Of a DNA stretch of 24,250 bases, positions 1 through 7,618 are shown piece after piece. The notes beneath the pieces are model-generated. The model searched no databases and was not told the DNA's origin. It worked only from the letters and a program-made list of their open reading frames with translations. Origin of the DNA: a virus; IMG/VR virus record IMGVR_UViG_3300038701_002620, positions 1-24,250 of that record; one strand, given 5' to 3'. The position numbers and the translations under genes are program-made. Numbering within the stretch: position 1 is the stretch's first letter; each line of letters begins with the position of its first letter.

Positions 1-172
1 CATCTGTTCCTGCAACGTGAACCTCCCCCCAACCCGCTGGAGTGTCGAGGTCGTCGGCGCCGGTCCCAATCGCAACGATCAGGACCAGCAAATCGCCTTC
101 GACCGCTGACGGCATGGTGAAGATGTGAGACGAAGCCGCAATCGTGGTTTGGCTAGATGCACTTGTGGCCAT
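1..172 (-). CDS. Tail-tip or fibre-type protein, N-terminal fragment cut by the window edge
   Basis: An open frame starts at ATG 170-172 and runs off the left edge, giving 57 codons. A Shine-Dalgarno AAGGA lies 6 nt before the ATG and overlaps the TAA stop of the upstream gene, which fixes the start. The visible peptide has a run with alternating hydrophobic residues (EGDLLVLIVAIGTG) followed by TPAGWGEV. A small residue, then GDLLV, then PAGW is a pattern common at the start of beta-sandwich modules in phage tail and fibre proteins. Its place after the tape measure and two unknown genes fits a tail-tip or fibre role. The exact function cannot be judged from this fragment. Confidence 0.7.
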   Translation of the reverse strand, partial: MATSASSQTTIAASSHIFTMPSAVEGDLLVLIVAIGTGADDLDTPAGWGEVHVAGTD

Positions 173-181
173 CGACGATCC

Positions 182-541
182 TTAGACGTTCACTGTCGAA
201 GAGCATGGAGCAGTTAGCGCGTAGTAGACGTCGTCCTGCTTGAAGCACATCCCCCCGTCTCCGACGTCGTGATCGCGCATCAGCTTGTGATGGTCGATTA
301 CTTCTTGGTTGGTAGCAACAACGGCGGGCGAATTCAGTTCGCGAATCGTCGCGGTGAACTTGGTCAAGTCCGTTGTCACCGCCGTTGCTTCATAGTCATA
401 CACCCGAATCCCACCACCAGGGCTAGTAGCTCCGACTGGACGCGTGTTAGTTTCCCGCTCAAGAGGTGGTTGCAGACGCTCTTTTCGGAGTAGCTTCGAC
501 AGCTTTCGCCCACTCTCTCGGGTTATCGTGTGCCCTCTCAC
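182..541 (-). CDS. Hypothetical phage protein, 119 aa, tail region
   Basis: The start is GTG at 539-541, with AAGGA about 9 nt upstream, two bases after the stop of the preceding gene. I do not recognise the family. The N-terminal 30 residues are strongly basic (Arg/Lys), followed by a more acidic C-terminal half with two cysteines (near CFKQDD and APCSS). There is no signal peptide or membrane segment. It sits between the 341-residue tail gene and a beta-sandwich tail protein, in one transcription unit with the tail genes, so a minor tail or tail-assembly role is inferred from position only. Confidence 0.7.
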   Translation of the reverse strand: MRGHTITRESGRKLSKLLRKERLQPPLERETNTRPVGATSPGGGIRVYDYEATAVTTDLTKFTATIRELNSPAVVATNQEVIDHHKLMRDHDVGDGGMCFKQDDVYYALTAPCSSTVNV

Positions 542-543
542 AG

Positions 544-1569
544 CTACAGATCCTTGATATAAGGGAGCGTGTCGAAGTCAACTGTGGCTAGATCGAGCCA
601 TTGGCCGTAGACAGGATCGTCACCTGTGTCGAGCGGCTGGCCATCGCCATCAAGCAAGACGGGGTTTTGCAGGGGCTGGTCGCTTTCGTCGAGAAGCTGG
701 CGCAGGCGGGGTTTGCCGACTGTCATATCGCCAAAACTGAGCGTTCCACCGTTTCCGTCTGGATCGCCAGGCTCAGCGCGTGCAGCGGTTCCTTGGTCAC
801 GAATTGCCCATTCCCAACCGTTAGGGTCAACAATGATTTCGATATTGATTTCAACCAGATCGAGCGTGCCCCAGCGACGGTTGCTCAAGTCGATCGTGTC
901 AATTAACGCAGTCTCGGCAGCCCAAGTGCGGGCGTTTAGGCCAGGCAGTGTGATGGTGAAATCATCATCGTTGAGTTTGTTCTCCGCGTTGAGCAGTGTG
1001 TTGTTTGCGAGCGTACGAAGCCAGCGAAACGACCAAACTTCGATCAACCTGCGCCGTTCAGGCGTCCTTGCAAACTCTTGGTTGGCCGAGTTTAGAATAG
1101 GCGCCTTATCAGGATCGTAGCCGTCAAACTTAGTGTGTGCAGCCCCTGTGTAGCCGCCCTTGTAGAACGCAGTTCGGGCTGGTTCGTAGACCACTTGCGT
1201 TCGTTTTGTCCAACTGGGCGTCCAGTCTGCCGGATCTGTACTGTTCCCATTGGGTGTCGGGTAGTCCCTGGAATCAGGATTGTCAGATTCGATCTCTTTC
1301 CAGCGGACATGAACCAACCAAATGAATCCTGCATTGCTGCTCGGCTGTGAACATCTAATTGAATCGCAGATTAGATAACCACTTCCAAGCTGCTTGATAG
1401 TGCCGCGCGGGACTGGATTGCCAGACTTGGCAACAAACAATTCGGCCATTTGCACTTTGGTGACGCGTTCGTCGCACGTGACCATGTACTGATCAACGTC
1501 AGTGGCGGTTGTCGCGGTGAACTCTAGGTCACCGCTGCGTAGTTGTCGTTGTTTGATAATCGCGGGCAT
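544..1569 (-). CDS. Putative distal tail protein downstream of the tape measure, 341 aa
   Basis: The ATG at 1567-1569 overlaps the tape-measure stop as TAATG, which points to translational coupling. The protein is soluble, rich in aromatic residues and aspartate, with many short beta-prone stretches and no membrane segment. The C-terminal third is acidic and Pro/Gly rich (DGDGQPLDTGDDP). Genes directly after the tape measure in siphoviruses usually encode distal tail or tail-tip proteins, so that is the best guess. I see no signature of the Dit, Tal or lambda gpM/gpL families and do not name a family. A structure prediction showing a Dit-like beta barrel would settle it. Confidence 0.8.
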   Translation of the reverse strand: MPAIIKQRQLRSGDLEFTATTATDVDQYMVTCDERVTKVQMAELFVAKSGNPVPRGTIKQLGSGYLICDSIRCSQPSSNAGFIWLVHVRWKEIESDNPDSRDYPTPNGNSTDPADWTPSWTKRTQVVYEPARTAFYKGGYTGAAHTKFDGYDPDKAPILNSANQEFARTPERRRLIEVWSFRWLRTLANNTLLNAENKLNDDDFTITLPGLNARTWAAETALIDTIDLSNRRWGTLDLVEINIEIIVDPNGWEWAIRDQGTAARAEPGDPDGNGGTLSFGDMTVGKPRLRQLLDESDQPLQNPVLLDGDGQPLDTGDDPVYGQWLDLATVDFDTLPYIKDL

Positions 1570-3578
1570 TACAATTCCAGCGGTTGTGGTTCGGAGCGAT
1601 TGCGGATTGCTTCGGCCAAGTTGTTGGTGGCAACCGTTTGTTCGAGTAGTTGCCTTTCGCGGCGTGCATCCGCAGCGGCTTGGCGTTTTGCTTCTAGCTC
1701 AGCTTGGGCGCGGGTGAGTTGCTCTTCTTTGGTGATGACATCTGTGAAAAGCTTGTCTGATTTTTCTGAGAACGCGTTGAGCCTGGACTCTTTTTCTGGG
1801 TCAACAGCAACGTGGCCAAGATCGCCTGTGAACAACGCCCTGAGCCCAGATCCTGCCGAATTGATTCGGTCAGTGAGCGTGTCAGTGTCGTATGACACAT
1901 CGCCCAAGCCCTTCGATTGCTCGGCTAGCTCTCGAAACTTCTGCTTGGCTTCGTCAATCCCAGCAACAAGCCGATCAACATTCGCTTCGGCTGCTGCGAC
2001 GGCTGCTTCCGTTGTGTTCTTTTTGAGCTCTGCAGCTTGCTCAGCCGCTTTCTTCTGTTCTTCTGCGATTCGGCCTTGGATGTCCGCCAACTCATCGGCA
2101 ACACGACTGTCGAGATTCGATTTGTCGTCACCTTGCTGCTGAAATGCAAACAGGGTGTCTAGGTCTTCTGCGCTGCCCTTCAGCACCGCATCTGGTCTCT
2201 TGAGCGAAGCAGACTTCTTGGTCGCATTATCAAGTTCTTGGAGGGCCTTCTTGATGCCGCGCTCCATGAACTCCCACTCAAGCCCACCGTTGCGAACGGC
2301 CAGGGAGAGGTCTTCGATTTTGCGCTGGTAGGCTTCGATTGGGGTCTCAAGTGACTTGCGGAAGTCAGCCGCGATCTTGAGCCACTGTTCGTGCTCTTTG
2401 GTAGCATCTTTGGCTGCGTCTCCAGTCTGAGAAAAGCCTTCAGCCACATTCCTCAGGCTGTCATCGACCTGTTGTGCTTGCTCGACTGTTTTCTTTTGCG
2501 TCTGGTTGAATGATGCAAACAGCTGGTCAACTGCGTAAACCGATGCCCCCGCAACTGCCAATCCAGCCGCGATCGATGCCCAACCTTTCGGGCCACTCAG
2601 TGCTTGGGCGATCGTCGAAGCCGTAGCGATCGAGCGAATGCCAATTGCGACTTGCTTTGCTAACGCAATCAGGCGAGGCAAAACGATTGCGGTTCCTGAA
2701 AGTGCGGCAGTGAAGGCAATGGTTTTGGCGATGCTCTCAGCTGTCGTAGTATCAATCTGCTTGAGATACTCGACCCACTCAATCGACTCTTCAACGATCG
2801 CACTAACGGCTGGCAGAAGGACTTCACCAACCTGCGCAGCCAGAATGCCGACATTGTCTTTGAGCGTGCTCAGTCGACCAGTGAGTGTCTGCGATTGGTT
2901 TTCCATCGCCTGGAAAAACCTACCGCCTTCGCTGGTTGCTGACTTGAAAGCCTCAACAACGATGTCGAACGAGATTTCGCCGTTCTCCATTGCCTTGAAT
3001 AGGTCTTCCATGGAGCGGTTAGTTGTTCGGCTAATCTCAGCCAAAGGGTTGAAGCCGTTCTCGACCATCTGATTGACTTCTTGCGCCATCAAGCGGCCCT
3101 TGGCCTGCACCTGGCCAAAGGCAACAGCAAGTCGATCGAGCTTCTCTTGGTTGCCCAATGACACATCGCCGAGAAGCCTGATCTGTCCAGCGACTTCGTC
3201 ATTGGCAGAACCGTAAGCCAAGAGCGTTTGTGCAGCCTTAGCCAGACCCTGAAACTGTAGTGGTGTGCTGGAGGCGAGATCACGCAAACGCTTGATCATC
3301 TTGTCCGCTTCATCAGCCGAGCCAGTCAGCGACTTGAAGGCTGCTTCGATCTGCTGCACTTCTGCAGCCATCTTTACGCCAAAGCCGAGACCAGAAACTA
3401 ACCCAGCCGGAACAGCAAACGTCGCGATGTTCTTCAGGCGGTCGCCAATTTGACGAGCCTGATTGTCAACGCGAATCGCAAATGAGCGAACGTTGCCCTG
3501 GGCCTTACCCAAAGCGGCGGAAAGTCCAGACGCGTTACCTGTGATTCTCAGATTCAGCGGTTCGAGTTTCGTCGCCAT
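1569..3578 (-). CDS. Tape measure protein, 669 aa
   Basis: This is the tail-length ruler and assembly template of a long non-contractile tail (lambda gpH equivalent). Residues about 60-270 match the N-terminal tape-measure domain seen in many phages: AAEVQQIEAAFKSLTGS, then STPLQFQGLAKAAQTLLAYG, then LMAQEVNQMVENGFNPL. Two hydrophobic, Ala/Gly-rich segments follow (about 285-320 and 325-355), as in family members thought to reach the host membrane during DNA entry. The C-terminal half is mostly charged coiled coil with Ala/Glu/Lys repeats (about 470-570). The start ATG at 3576-3578 has GAGGAA upstream and lies inside the end of the frameshifted GT frame. At about 1.5 A per residue the length implies a tail near 100 nm at most; this is a rule of thumb, not a measurement. 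Confidence 0.92.
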   Translation of the reverse strand: MATKLEPLNLRITGNASGLSAALGKAQGNVRSFAIRVDNQARQIGDRLKNIATFAVPAGLVSGLGFGVKMAAEVQQIEAAFKSLTGSADEADKMIKRLRDLASSTPLQFQGLAKAAQTLLAYGSANDEVAGQIRLLGDVSLGNQEKLDRLAVAFGQVQAKGRLMAQEVNQMVENGFNPLAEISRTTNRSMEDLFKAMENGEISFDIVVEAFKSATSEGGRFFQAMENQSQTLTGRLSTLKDNVGILAAQVGEVLLPAVSAIVEESIEWVEYLKQIDTTTAESIAKTIAFTAALSGTAIVLPRLIALAKQVAIGIRSIATASTIAQALSGPKGWASIAAGLAVAGASVYAVDQLFASFNQTQKKTVEQAQQVDDSLRNVAEGFSQTGDAAKDATKEHEQWLKIAADFRKSLETPIEAYQRKIEDLSLAVRNGGLEWEFMERGIKKALQELDNATKKSASLKRPDAVLKGSAEDLDTLFAFQQQGDDKSNLDSRVADELADIQGRIAEEQKKAAEQAAELKKNTTEAAVAAAEANVDRLVAGIDEAKQKFRELAEQSKGLGDVSYDTDTLTDRINSAGSGLRALFTGDLGHVAVDPEKESRLNAFSEKSDKLFTDVITKEEQLTRAQAELEAKRQAAADARRERQLLEQTVATNNLAEAIRNRSEPQPLEL

Positions 3579-4196
3579 TTCGTTCCTCGTGATCGGCGTC
3601 TAACATCGCGATGATTTCGTCGTCATCCTCGCCGCCGTCGCCATCCGGCACATAGGGATACTCAAAACTGAGCGACTCAAGGCTTGTACCACGCACATGC
3701 AGGGAGTTGACGAAAGCACGCTTGTCATCACGACCGGGCCCCCAAGGGTCAATCTCCCAAAGTGCCAGCCAGTCGAGTAGTTCGTCTCGGCTGAACTCTA
3801 GAAGCAGTCGTCTTGGGTGTTGGATTCCGAGGTCTCGGCAGAGCTGGAAGAGTCCGCCGAGTCTTCGGACTTTTTTCTGCGGTCCTCGGACGGCCCACCG
3901 ACCTCATTGAAGTCCGCGACAATGCGGCCTAGCTCGGTTAATGCGTGTGGGTTCCTTCGCAACCAAGCGATGCCGCGATCGTTGTCGAAAACGCCTGGCT
4001 CTTTCTCATCGCCGATGCCCTTGCGGACTAGCCACAGGGCTTGGTCCGTTTCATCGCCCGCGATCTTTGTAAGTTCTCGCATCACTTCAATATCGAATCG
4101 CCACACCCAAACCGGGCCCGGCCAGCCGTCAATGTTCACTTGGCGACTTGGAGGAAACTCCTCCTCGAGCGCACTCAAAATATCTAACGTTGCCAC
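3535..4196 (-). CDS. Predicted -1 frameshift fusion, tail assembly chaperone gpGT-like
   Basis: The zero frame is read through AGA AAA AAG (AAG ends at 3870), then slips back one base and continues in the -1 frame to TAA at 3535-3537. The fusion is about 220 residues: roughly 109 shared with the unshifted protein and 111 new. The shifted part begins VRRLGGLFQLCRDLG and carries EFSRDELLDWLALWEIDPWG, followed by GRDDKRA. That S-x-x-E-L-x-x-W-x-A-x-x-x-x-x-P-W-G pattern is typical of T-domain proteins of siphovirus tail chaperones. The T frame has no start of its own before this motif and otherwise leaves an unexplained 219-base gap before the tape measure, whose 5' end it overlaps by 44 bases. 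In lambda, gpGT binds the tape measure and recruits tail tube subunits. Confidence 0.82.
3798..4196 (-). CDS. Tail assembly chaperone, gpG-like (unshifted product)
   Basis: This small acidic protein, encoded between tail tube and tape measure, corresponds by position to lambda gpG, which coats the tape measure during tail assembly. The N-terminal 85 residues look folded; the C-terminal 30 or so are low complexity (Ser/Asp/Glu) ending in QDDCF. The GTG at 4194-4196 is favoured because GAGGTG lies 5 nt upstream; a TTG one codon earlier (4197-4199) is the alternative. Near the 3' end an A AAA AAG heptamer in the zero frame (3870-3876) precedes a long open -1 frame, so two products are expected. 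Sequence similarity to gpG itself is not evident, as is normal for this family. Confidence 0.85.
   Translation of the reverse strand: MATLDILSALEEEFPPSRQVNIDGWPGPVWVWRFDIEVMRELTKIAGDETDQALWLVRKGIGDEKEPGVFDNDRGIAWLRRNPHALTELGRIVADFNEVGGPSEDRRKKSEDSADSSSSAETSESNTQDDCF
3870..3876 (-). other. Programmed -1 ribosomal slippery heptamer A AAA AAG
   Basis: The heptamer is in phase with the gpG frame (AGA AAA AAG), the same arrangement as the well-known E. coli dnaX slippery site. Six consecutive A residues on the coding strand allow both tRNAs to re-pair after a -1 slip. It lies 23 codons before the gpG stop, and the -1 frame stays open for 111 codons. I did not identify a convincing downstream stimulatory hairpin or upstream Shine-Dalgarno by eye. 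Confidence 0.8.
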
Positions 4197-4242
4197 CAAT
4201 TCACCTCATTGAAAAACGTTGCTGCTGCCTCTACTCCAAGCT

Positions 4243-4698
4243 TTACGGCTTGTCTGCGTTCGTGATCGCACTTGTGCGCACGACGGTTACCGTGCGACGG
4301 AAATACTCTCGCTTTGAGAGCTGCCCTGGCGTGAGTGTCTTGATCTTTCCGTTGAAGGCCATACGAGCCGCGCTGGTTGCATGCGGCGTGTCAAATTGGA
4401 ACGTCAGATGCGTCTTGCCCGCCCGCCATGTGTCCAGCTGAGTCGCGTCTGCGTGACGCGGATCCCAATACATTTCGAACTGCGTTTCGCCAAGGATCTC
4501 ATCACCTAGTTCCACCGGGTCACCATCCAAAGGTGAGCCGTCGTCGTCCTGCGGATTGAGCTCAGGAGCGTCGATTGTTTCGTAGTCTTCGGCGGGTGGC
4601 GTGTAGTTCATCACACGACCGAATTCGACGATGGAGCCACCCACAGGACCAATCGACAAAATGGAACCTTTGGCGATGGTTTTGCGTTGCACTGTCAT
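4243..4698 (-). CDS. Major tail tube protein, gpV-like, 151 aa
   Basis: This is probably the subunit that stacks to form the tail tube. It lies directly before the tail chaperone G/GT pair and after the tail terminator, the lambda V position. The size is typical of tail tube proteins. The N-terminal MTVQRKTIAKGSILSIG and the alternation of short beta strands with loops (QFEMYWDPRHADATQLDTW, then KTHLTFQFDTP) fit the tube fold, where residues around W..D/ADATQ pack as the conserved helix. The ATG at 4696-4698 has AAAGGA about 9 nt upstream. No immunoglobulin-like C-terminal domain is present. Confidence 0.82.
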   Translation of the reverse strand: MTVQRKTIAKGSILSIGPVGGSIVEFGRVMNYTPPAEDYETIDAPELNPQDDDGSPLDGDPVELGDEILGETQFEMYWDPRHADATQLDTWRAGKTHLTFQFDTPHATSAARMAFNGKIKTLTPGQLSKREYFRRTVTVVRTSAITNADKP

Positions 4699-4711
4699 CT
4701 GAGTCGATCCT

Positions 4712-5107
4712 TTATGATTGGTCTTCGTATCCTGAAACCTTCAGCTGGAATACAGCCAAGAAGGGTGGCAAGTTCTCGCCGATAGCTTGTGGTTCGTAGT
4801 CGTCGCGTTGGTCGCTGATTTCTACGTCGTCAACGAAAATGTCTGGTTGGACGAATCCTCGGAAATCACGCTTCGCGCGGAGCAAGATCGACTTGTCGTC
4901 CAGGTCGCTGCGTGTCTGAGCGTAGATTTCCAAGTCGAAATACACGATGTCGGGTTCACCGGTTTCATCCAGGCAATCAAGCTCTTCATCCCCACTTCTG
5001 GTCAGCCAAACGAATTCATCCTCAGTCGGTGGCTCATCAATGTGCTGGTAGTACGCAGGTACACTCAGCACATCGGTCAACCAGGCTGTGAGGTGTGATT
5101 GCGTCAA
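4712..5107 (-). CDS. Tail terminator-like protein (lambda gpU position), 131 aa
   Basis: This small acidic protein sits between the gp10/gpZ-like protein and the tail tube. Siphoviruses in this position encode the terminator that caps the finished tube and joins it to the head. The visible layout is an N-terminal helix, then strands including DIVYFDLEIYAQT, a helix DLDDKSILLRAKRDF, and C-terminal strands ending FLAVFQLKVSGYEDQS, which is compatible with the gpU/gp17 alpha-beta fold. The start is TTG at 5105-5107, sharing bases with the upstream stop as TTGA; no nearby ATG exists, so coupling is likely. Assignment rests on synteny and secondary-structure style. Confidence 0.72.
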   Translation of the reverse strand: MTQSHLTAWLTDVLSVPAYYQHIDEPPTEDEFVWLTRSGDEELDCLDETGEPDIVYFDLEIYAQTRSDLDDKSILLRAKRDFRGFVQPDIFVDDVEISDQRDDYEPQAIGENLPPFLAVFQLKVSGYEDQS

Positions 5108-5661
5108 GGTTTCGTTTCTCTACGAACAACAGTTCCAAACGCTCGTCCGGCTGCCTGGCGTGACTGAACTGCTGATCTACGCATCAAGTGTCTTGGTCGC
5201 ATTCCGCGTGACTGGACCTGCGTTACAAAAGCGAGGCCCTTGTTCTTCTTCGTTCTTCGGCCAACCTTGAAAACGAGTCGCTTCCCAGGCTTGGCCCTGA
5301 TCATGTGCGGCTTGGTGCCTTGCTCAATCCAATGCAGCGGAACCGGCTTTCCGGCTCGCTGGATCTGTGACAGGTTTCGGCCTTTGGCTCGCGTTGTTTT
5401 GCGAGGCTTGAAGACCTTCTGTTTCGCTTGACCAATCCGATTGGTTGTTGTTCCCTTCCTTGACTTTGTTGTTCGCTTGATTGATCGAGCGGTGAATCCG
5501 GTTTGACGGATGGCTCGAGCATTCCTCAGAACCGTTTTGTGAACAACTTTGCCAGCTTCATTGGTCGCCTTGCGGACCGTGACACGCTGAGTCTTGCGAT
5601 CGAGTCCCTGGAGCCGGGCAATGATCAGTTTGTCGTTCTCAACGTCCCACTGGGTTTGCAT
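5104..5661 (-). CDS. HK97 gp10 / lambda gpZ-like head-tail connection protein, 185 aa
   Basis: The protein is very basic (many Arg/Lys), with N-terminal helix-forming sequence (NEAGKVVHKTVLRNARAI), and a region PLHWIEQGTKPHMIRAKPGK at about residues 105-125. The element H-x-I/h-x-x-G-T-x-P-H-x-I is the hallmark of the gp10-like family of head-tail joining and neck proteins, just before a beta strand (RLVFKVG). It begins at ATG 5659-5661, two bases after the upstream stop, and overlaps the next gene by 4 bases. The family acts at the neck during tail attachment. Length is normal to slightly long, owing to a basic central insertion (about 60-105). Confidence 0.85.
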   Translation of the reverse strand: MQTQWDVENDKLIIARLQGLDRKTQRVTVRKATNEAGKVVHKTVLRNARAIRQTGFTARSIKRTTKSRKGTTTNRIGQAKQKVFKPRKTTRAKGRNLSQIQRAGKPVPLHWIEQGTKPHMIRAKPGKRLVFKVGRRTKKNKGLAFVTQVQSRGMRPRHLMRRSAVQSRQAAGRAFGTVVRRETKP

Positions 5662-5663
5662 GG

Positions 5664-5825
5664 CTATTTCGTCGGAGTCTTCTGCTCCGCTTTTTCGCTG
5701 ACGATCTTGGCAAGCTTGGTTGAAACCAATTGCTTGGCGATCGATTCGCTTACCTTGAACTTGTCGCCCTTCTTATGTGGCTTCCCACCGCAATTCATGT
5801 TCACTTCTGCGATTACTTCGATCAT
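5664..5825 (-). CDS. Small hypothetical protein, 53 aa
   Basis: The ATG at 5823-5825 overlaps the previous gene's TGA as ATGA, so the longer upstream extension in this frame is not needed. The protein opens MIEVIAEVNMN, contains GGKPHKKGDKF, and ends in a lysine-rich tail. A short strand-turn-strand followed by a helix (SESIAKQLVSTKLAKIV) resembles small phage proteins of neck regions with a KGD-F motif, sometimes called head fibre or Rho-N-like in annotation. I do not name a function. The coupling implies co-synthesis with its two neighbours. Confidence 0.75.
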   Translation of the reverse strand: MIEVIAEVNMNCGGKPHKKGDKFKVSESIAKQLVSTKLAKIVSEKAEQKTPTK

Positions 5826-6196
5826 GTTGGATCCGCTATTTCCACCGCGTAGACGCGGTAATGTGTTCTGCTTGCTCCGCTCCATTCCCAAACGGGCGCA
5901 CCGCTTGGATTCTGGACGCGATACCACTGCCCATCGGCTCGCTGTATCAAGTGCTTCTGTTCAGGCTTGAATCGCACGCCGTCAACTTTGAGCAGTTGTG
6001 GCCGAATCAAGAACGCCTGCGTGTGTGTGATCGAAGTGATGCGGTTACCACCCACCTCGATGTCTTGCTCTCCCTTATCTTCAGCGACCGCCGTAATGCA
6101 GAGGTCCGTCGCGCCATTGCGGTAGGTGATCTTCTCACCAGCCGTGTCTTCAATGGCGGACATTCCAATGCCCATGCAGTCGCTGTAGATGCTCAT
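5822..6196 (-). CDS. Head-tail completion protein in the lambda FII position, 124 aa
   Basis: The start is placed at ATG 6194-6196, five bases before the capsid reading frame ends going upstream; longer in-frame starts would lie inside the capsid gene. The protein is beta-rich, with CMGIGMSAIEDTAGEKITYRNG near the N terminus and a C-terminal block ending THYRVYAVEIADPT. Proteins of about 115-125 residues directly after the major capsid gene in lambda-like clusters are stoppers or connectors such as gpFII, and a Tyr/Trp-rich beta barrel fits. Sequence-level homology was not tested. It is followed by a 4-base ATGA overlap with the next gene. Confidence 0.72.
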   Translation of the reverse strand: MSIYSDCMGIGMSAIEDTAGEKITYRNGATDLCITAVAEDKGEQDIEVGGNRITSITHTQAFLIRPQLLKVDGVRFKPEQKHLIQRADGQWYRVQNPSGAPVWEWSGASRTHYRVYAVEIADPT

Positions 6197-6200
6197 TTGC

Positions 6201-7193
6201 TTAGGACGCGATTCCCGTGATGACCTGAGCCATTTCTTGGTAGAGCTTGTGCTCTTCCGTTTCATGGCGGACTCGGATGACATCGCTTCGAATATCTTCG
6301 TCGCGGTATCGTTCCACGACGCCAATCATTCGCTCGTCACCGATGCGGCTCCCATCACCACCCCAGTGAAGCAGGCGACCGAAGCACGGTGTCTTCCAGT
6401 CGCGATTGTCACTGGTAACACCTACCCAAGCCTTGTCGTCCGGGAACATGCTGGCAATGTTGACGTCTTGGCCAACGTTCGCGGTGTTCTTGATTGCATC
6501 GCTGATGACGATGTCATCCAAGTCAAACACTTCCGCAAGCTGCTGAGTTGTTACCAGCCCCTGAACAGCGCTTTGACCAGCACCCGCCGCTTGCAGTGCG
6601 TCGATCACTTGCTGACAACGCTTCAGGTTCTTAAACCGACGTCGACTCATTGCGAGCGTATTTGGCCAGACACCCGTTCGGCCCCAGATGGCTTCGCAAG
6701 CAGCTTCGACGTCGTCGATTGGCGTAGCGTTCGCGTAGTTGGTCCATACGGCAGTTGCCGCTGCAGTTTGTGACGCGGTGATTACCTCGTCGATCGCCTT
6801 GGTCAGCACGCGGCCTTCCAAGTTGTTCAAGACGATTTCCCACGCGCGGTCGCGAGCCAGCTCTTCGTCTAGGTCCGGGTCATCGGTAATCGCCGCTTCG
6901 CGGTCATCGATTGGGGCCTTGAAACCGTACTCTTCGGTGATAAACGAAGCCTTCTCGTATTCGTAGTCGCCTTCGTTGTAACCACCCTTACTGGTTCGCT
7001 TCGTGTCGGCGTTCGCATTGGCAAGCAAGCTCTTTAGCTTCACCTTTCGATACTTACCAGACGAAACCGCCACTTCGAATGGCGACATGATTCGCGTTGC
7101 AACGTACCCACGACGCTGCATTGACAGATCCAGTTCCAAAAACGATGCCAAGTCTGGACGCTGTTGTGCATCGCGGTCAGCTGCTTGAGCCAT
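6201..7193 (-). CDS. Major capsid protein, 330 aa
   Basis: This is the shell-forming subunit, lying after protease/scaffold and decoration genes, in the lambda E position. It opens with an acidic and basic N-terminal arm and has FITEEYGFKAPIDDREAAI (about 85-105), a segment typical of the E-loop/P-domain boundary in lambda-E-type capsid proteins that include Y-G-F-K/E. It continues with IWGRTGVWPNTLAMSRRRFKNL (about 168-190), matching the family pattern of a predicted strand, then P-N-x-x-x-M-s-x-x-x-F/W-x-x-L. The C-terminal part is beta-rich. The ATG at 7191-7193 has AAGGA 9 nt upstream and a 65-base untranslated leader sharing a motif with that of the decoration gene. Length matches the family. 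Confidence 0.93.
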   Translation of the reverse strand: MAQAADRDAQQRPDLASFLELDLSMQRRGYVATRIMSPFEVAVSSGKYRKVKLKSLLANANADTKRTSKGGYNEGDYEYEKASFITEEYGFKAPIDDREAAITDDPDLDEELARDRAWEIVLNNLEGRVLTKAIDEVITASQTAAATAVWTNYANATPIDDVEAACEAIWGRTGVWPNTLAMSRRRFKNLKRCQQVIDALQAAGAGQSAVQGLVTTQQLAEVFDLDDIVISDAIKNTANVGQDVNIASMFPDDKAWVGVTSDNRDWKTPCFGRLLHWGGDGSRIGDERMIGVVERYRDEDIRSDVIRVRHETEEHKLYQEMAQVITGIAS

Positions 7194-7217
7194 TGTGCTA
7201 CTTCCTTAAAACAGACG

Positions 7218-7233
7218 GTTGTTTCGGTGTTCG
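7218..7233 (-). promoter_or_regulatory. Leader motif upstream of the capsid gene (copy 1)
   Basis: The minus strand reads CGAACACCGAAACAAC, ending 24 nt before the capsid ATG and upstream of its AAGGA. A near-identical word occurs in the leader of the preceding gene at 7619-7633. Both are in the only two untranslated leaders longer than 60 bases in this half of the window. Role unknown; translation enhancer or RNA processing are possibilities. Confidence 0.4.
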
Positions 7234-7258
7234 ATATGTGGGCTGCAGAACTAGTCGT

Positions 7259-7600
7259 TTAGTACCGGAGCCATTCCACTTGGTCGCCATCAGCGGTAGC
7301 CGCCGTCAACGCAGTTCCAACGGCAACACTGCCGCTGTCGTCAATCTTGCCGCTTGCTGCCGCAAAGACCTCAGCGCCAACCGCAATCGCACCAGCAGCG
7401 ATTCCGACTAACGTGCCTTCCGAGTTGCGCAGTCGCACTGACTGATGATCGCCGTCCGCGAAGGACGCGATTTCGGTAACGCCAAGTTCAGTATCACTTG
7501 CACCTGCAAGAGCAAGCTTGCCAGAAGTAAGTTTCACACGAAGGTGCTGGCCGATTGCTGCACCGGCGACGAATGTCTTGACTGGCGAAACGTTTCGCAT
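7259..7600 (-). CDS. Capsid decoration-type protein (DUF2190-like), 113 aa
   Basis: This small beta-rich, Ala/Gly/Val-rich protein lies between the protease/scaffold gene and the major capsid gene, the lambda D position. The pattern of a short N-terminus, then VAGAAIGQHLRVKLTSGKLALAG, then DTELGVTEIASFADGDHQSVRL resembles the DUF2190 family of capsid-associated proteins: G-x-x-V-x-h at the start of a barrel, and A-x-x-G-x-x-V-x-V near the middle. ATG 7598-7600 is preferred because GAGGA lies 8 nt upstream; a TTG five codons earlier overlaps that signal. It probably binds the capsid surface and stabilises it. High expression would be expected, in line with its own leader. Confidence 0.82.
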   Translation of the reverse strand: MRNVSPVKTFVAGAAIGQHLRVKLTSGKLALAGASDTELGVTEIASFADGDHQSVRLRNSEGTLVGIAAGAIAVGAEVFAAASGKIDDSGSVAVGTALTAATADGDQVEWLRY

Positions 7601-7618
7601 TGTCTTGGTCCTCAAAAA

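Noticed and set aside
4242-4260. Small hairpin CAAGC/GCTTG at the end of the tail tube gene
   Set aside because: The stem is only five pairs and lacks a T-run, so it is not a convincing terminator.
5826-5927. Longer N-terminus of the 53-residue protein
   Set aside because: It overlaps the preceding gene, while ATG 5825 forms a standard ATGA overlap.
6197-6325. Longer N-terminus of the head-tail completion protein
   Set aside because: It overlaps the end of the capsid gene in another frame and is Ser/Arg/Lys rich shadow sequence; ATG 6196 sits directly after the capsid stop.
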